NCBI GenBank assembly: GCA_025351145.1
Contig: JANXWM010000064.1
Location: 1 to 6,387, forward strand
Source of the DNA: Chitinophagaceae bacterium
GTDB lineage: Bacteria > Bacteroidota > Bacteroidia > Chitinophagales > Chitinophagaceae
DNA: 6,387 nt
Direction: 5' to 3'
Shown here in pieces: positions 5,907-6,387 of the stretch (positions within the stretch are counted from its first letter, which is position 1; each line of letters starts with the position of its first letter). The notes under the pieces are model-generated. The model ran no database searches and was not told where the DNA came from. It was given only the letters and a program-made list of their open reading frames with translations. The translations under genes and the position numbers were made by a program.

Positions 5907-5947
5907 CCCGCCTCGGCGGGAAGGAACGCCCAATCAATGAACTTCAG

Positions 5948-5978
5948 TTTGGTTCAAAAAAAAGCGATTGTAAATTTC
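5948..5978 (+). promoter_or_regulatory. Candidate promoter of the SRPBCC gene
   Basis: TTTG (5948-5951), a 19-nt spacer and TAAATTTC (5971-5978) match the Bacteroidota promoter pattern with one mismatch, predicting a leader of about 43 nt. A second, weaker pair, TTTG at 5979-5982 with TAACCTTTA at 6002-6010, lies closer to the gene. Confidence 0.45.
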
Positions 5979-6027
5979 TTTGTGTACTCAAATAAATATT
6001 TTAACCTTTATAGTAAAACAACACAAC

Positions 6028-6387
6028 ATGACCATTTTAACAACCATCCTTGTAGTAATTGCAGCACTTGTTGCACTTCTCTTAATCATTGCATTGTTTG
6101 CCAAAAAAAGCTATGCAGTTGAACGGGAGATCATCATTAACAAACCAACCGCCGAAGTTTTTAACCACATAAAATTTTTAAAGAACCAGGATAACTTCAG
6201 CAAGTGGGCCACTATGGACCTTAACATGAAAAAAGAATATACCGGCACAGATGGAACGCCCGGTTTTATTTCTGCCTGGGACAGTGAAAATAAAAAAGTA
6301 GGCAAAGGCGAACAGGAAATTAAAAAAATTGAAGAAGGTAATAGGCTGGATACAGAACTGCGTTTTATAAAACCGTTTGCCGGGATT
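6028..6387 (+). CDS. Membrane-anchored SRPBCC-fold protein (polyketide cyclase-like), N-terminal part
   Basis: An ATG at 6028 opens 120 codons that run off the right edge. Residues 2-25 (ILTTILVVIAALVALLLIIA region) form one membrane helix followed by KKSYAVEREI, so the rest is probably anchored to the inner membrane. The following part, EREIIINKPTAEVFNHI, then LKNQDNFSKWATMD and TGTDGTPGFISAWDS, follows the start of the SRPBCC/START-like ligand-binding fold (polyketide cyclase family, PF10604), where the first strand and helix line a hydrophobic pocket. The ligand is unknown. It diverges from the peptidase gene, and the repeat-rich region separates them. No Shine-Dalgarno is visible; the leader AAAACAACACAAC is typical of the window. 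Family assignment is fairly secure from the N-terminal half alone. Confidence 0.85.
   Translation, partial: MTILTTILVVIAALVALLLIIALFAKKSYAVEREIIINKPTAEVFNHIKFLKNQDNFSKWATMDLNMKKEYTGTDGTPGFISAWDSENKKVGKGEQEIKKIEEGNRLDTELRFIKPFAGI

Larger units (their letters stand above)
5764..5920. mobile_element. Compact inverted-repeat (MITE-like) element D/E
   Basis: Copies D and E form an inverted pair: 5794-5803 and 5897-5906 are perfectly complementary over 10 bp. Inside, 5819-5827 pairs with 5873-5881 over 9 bp, and alternatively 5833-5842 with 5867-5876 with one G-U. Each outer side abuts a strong hairpin: 5764-5781 (ACCCCGAA/TTCGGGGT type) and 5907-5920 (CCCGCC/GGCGGG). It encodes nothing. The copies face the same way, GTAC ends inward, as the pair around the EF-Tu-like gene. 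Folding capacity is seen directly; calling it mobile is inference. Confidence 0.45.
5644..6027. other. Repeat-rich intergenic region
   Basis: This 384-nt stretch between two divergent genes has no credible gene. From left to right it holds the peptidase promoter box and dyad, a hairpin at 5764-5781, repeat copy D, a degenerate 8-bp tandem repeat, internal inverted arms, repeat copy E, a GC hairpin at 5907-5920, and candidate promoter boxes for the gene at 6028. A 134-codon frame across it (5718-6122) is made of these repeats and overlaps the start of the real downstream gene. Confidence 0.7.

Noticed and set aside
5718..6122. 134-codon open frame on the plus strand
   Set aside because: It reads through both repeat copies, the tandem repeat and two hairpins, and overlaps the start of the SRPBCC gene in another frame.

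Overview
The window looks like chromosomal DNA of a Bacteroidota bacterium, most likely a Chitinophagaceae-type member. This rests on start sites without Shine-Dalgarno motifs but with A-rich leaders, several matches to the Bacteroidota promoter pattern TTTG-N19-22-TAnnTTTG, typical MKK signal peptides cleaved before Gln, and the protein families present. The taxonomic call is inference; no rRNA or marker gene is present.

Layout. (1) 1-337, minus: the N-terminal 112 residues of a galactose-mutarotase-like protein that runs off the left edge. (2) 505-1332, minus: a secreted esterase-D-type alpha/beta hydrolase with a visible Ser-Asp-His triad. (3) 1516-1977 and 2025-2504, plus: two tandem paralogous small outer-membrane beta-barrel proteins behind one promoter and ending at a strong terminator. 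Genes 2 and 3 diverge from a shared intergenic region. (4) 2654-3500: an unusual unit bounded by roughly 60-bp imperfect inverted repeats, carrying one low-GC gene with its own promoter. Its product has an EF-Tu domain-3-like C-terminal half but no GTPase domain. (5) 3592-5637, minus: a complete periplasmic M13 (neprilysin/PepO-like) zinc metallopeptidase with its own terminator. (6) 5644-6027: a non-coding, repeat-rich stretch containing a compact inverted-repeat element. (7) 6028 to the right edge, plus: the first 120 residues of a membrane-anchored SRPBCC-fold protein.

How the genes relate. The esterase, the barrels and the M13 peptidase are all envelope or periplasmic proteins, but they appear to be separately promoted housekeeping or accessory genes rather than one pathway. 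Only the two barrels look like an operon.

The most interesting signal is a dispersed repeat with core GTACAAGAGTGCGACGCAAG, present in five full or partial copies: A 446-467, B 2654-2679, C 3475-3500, D 5782-5803 and E 5897-5906. Four copies form two inverted pairs with the GTAC ends facing inward. B/C encloses the EF-Tu-like gene and D/E encloses only about 90 bp of hairpin-forming sequence. This is the pattern expected of a cargo-bearing and a cargo-free (MITE-like) version of one element family. That interpretation is inference; the repeats and their orientations are read directly from the sequence.
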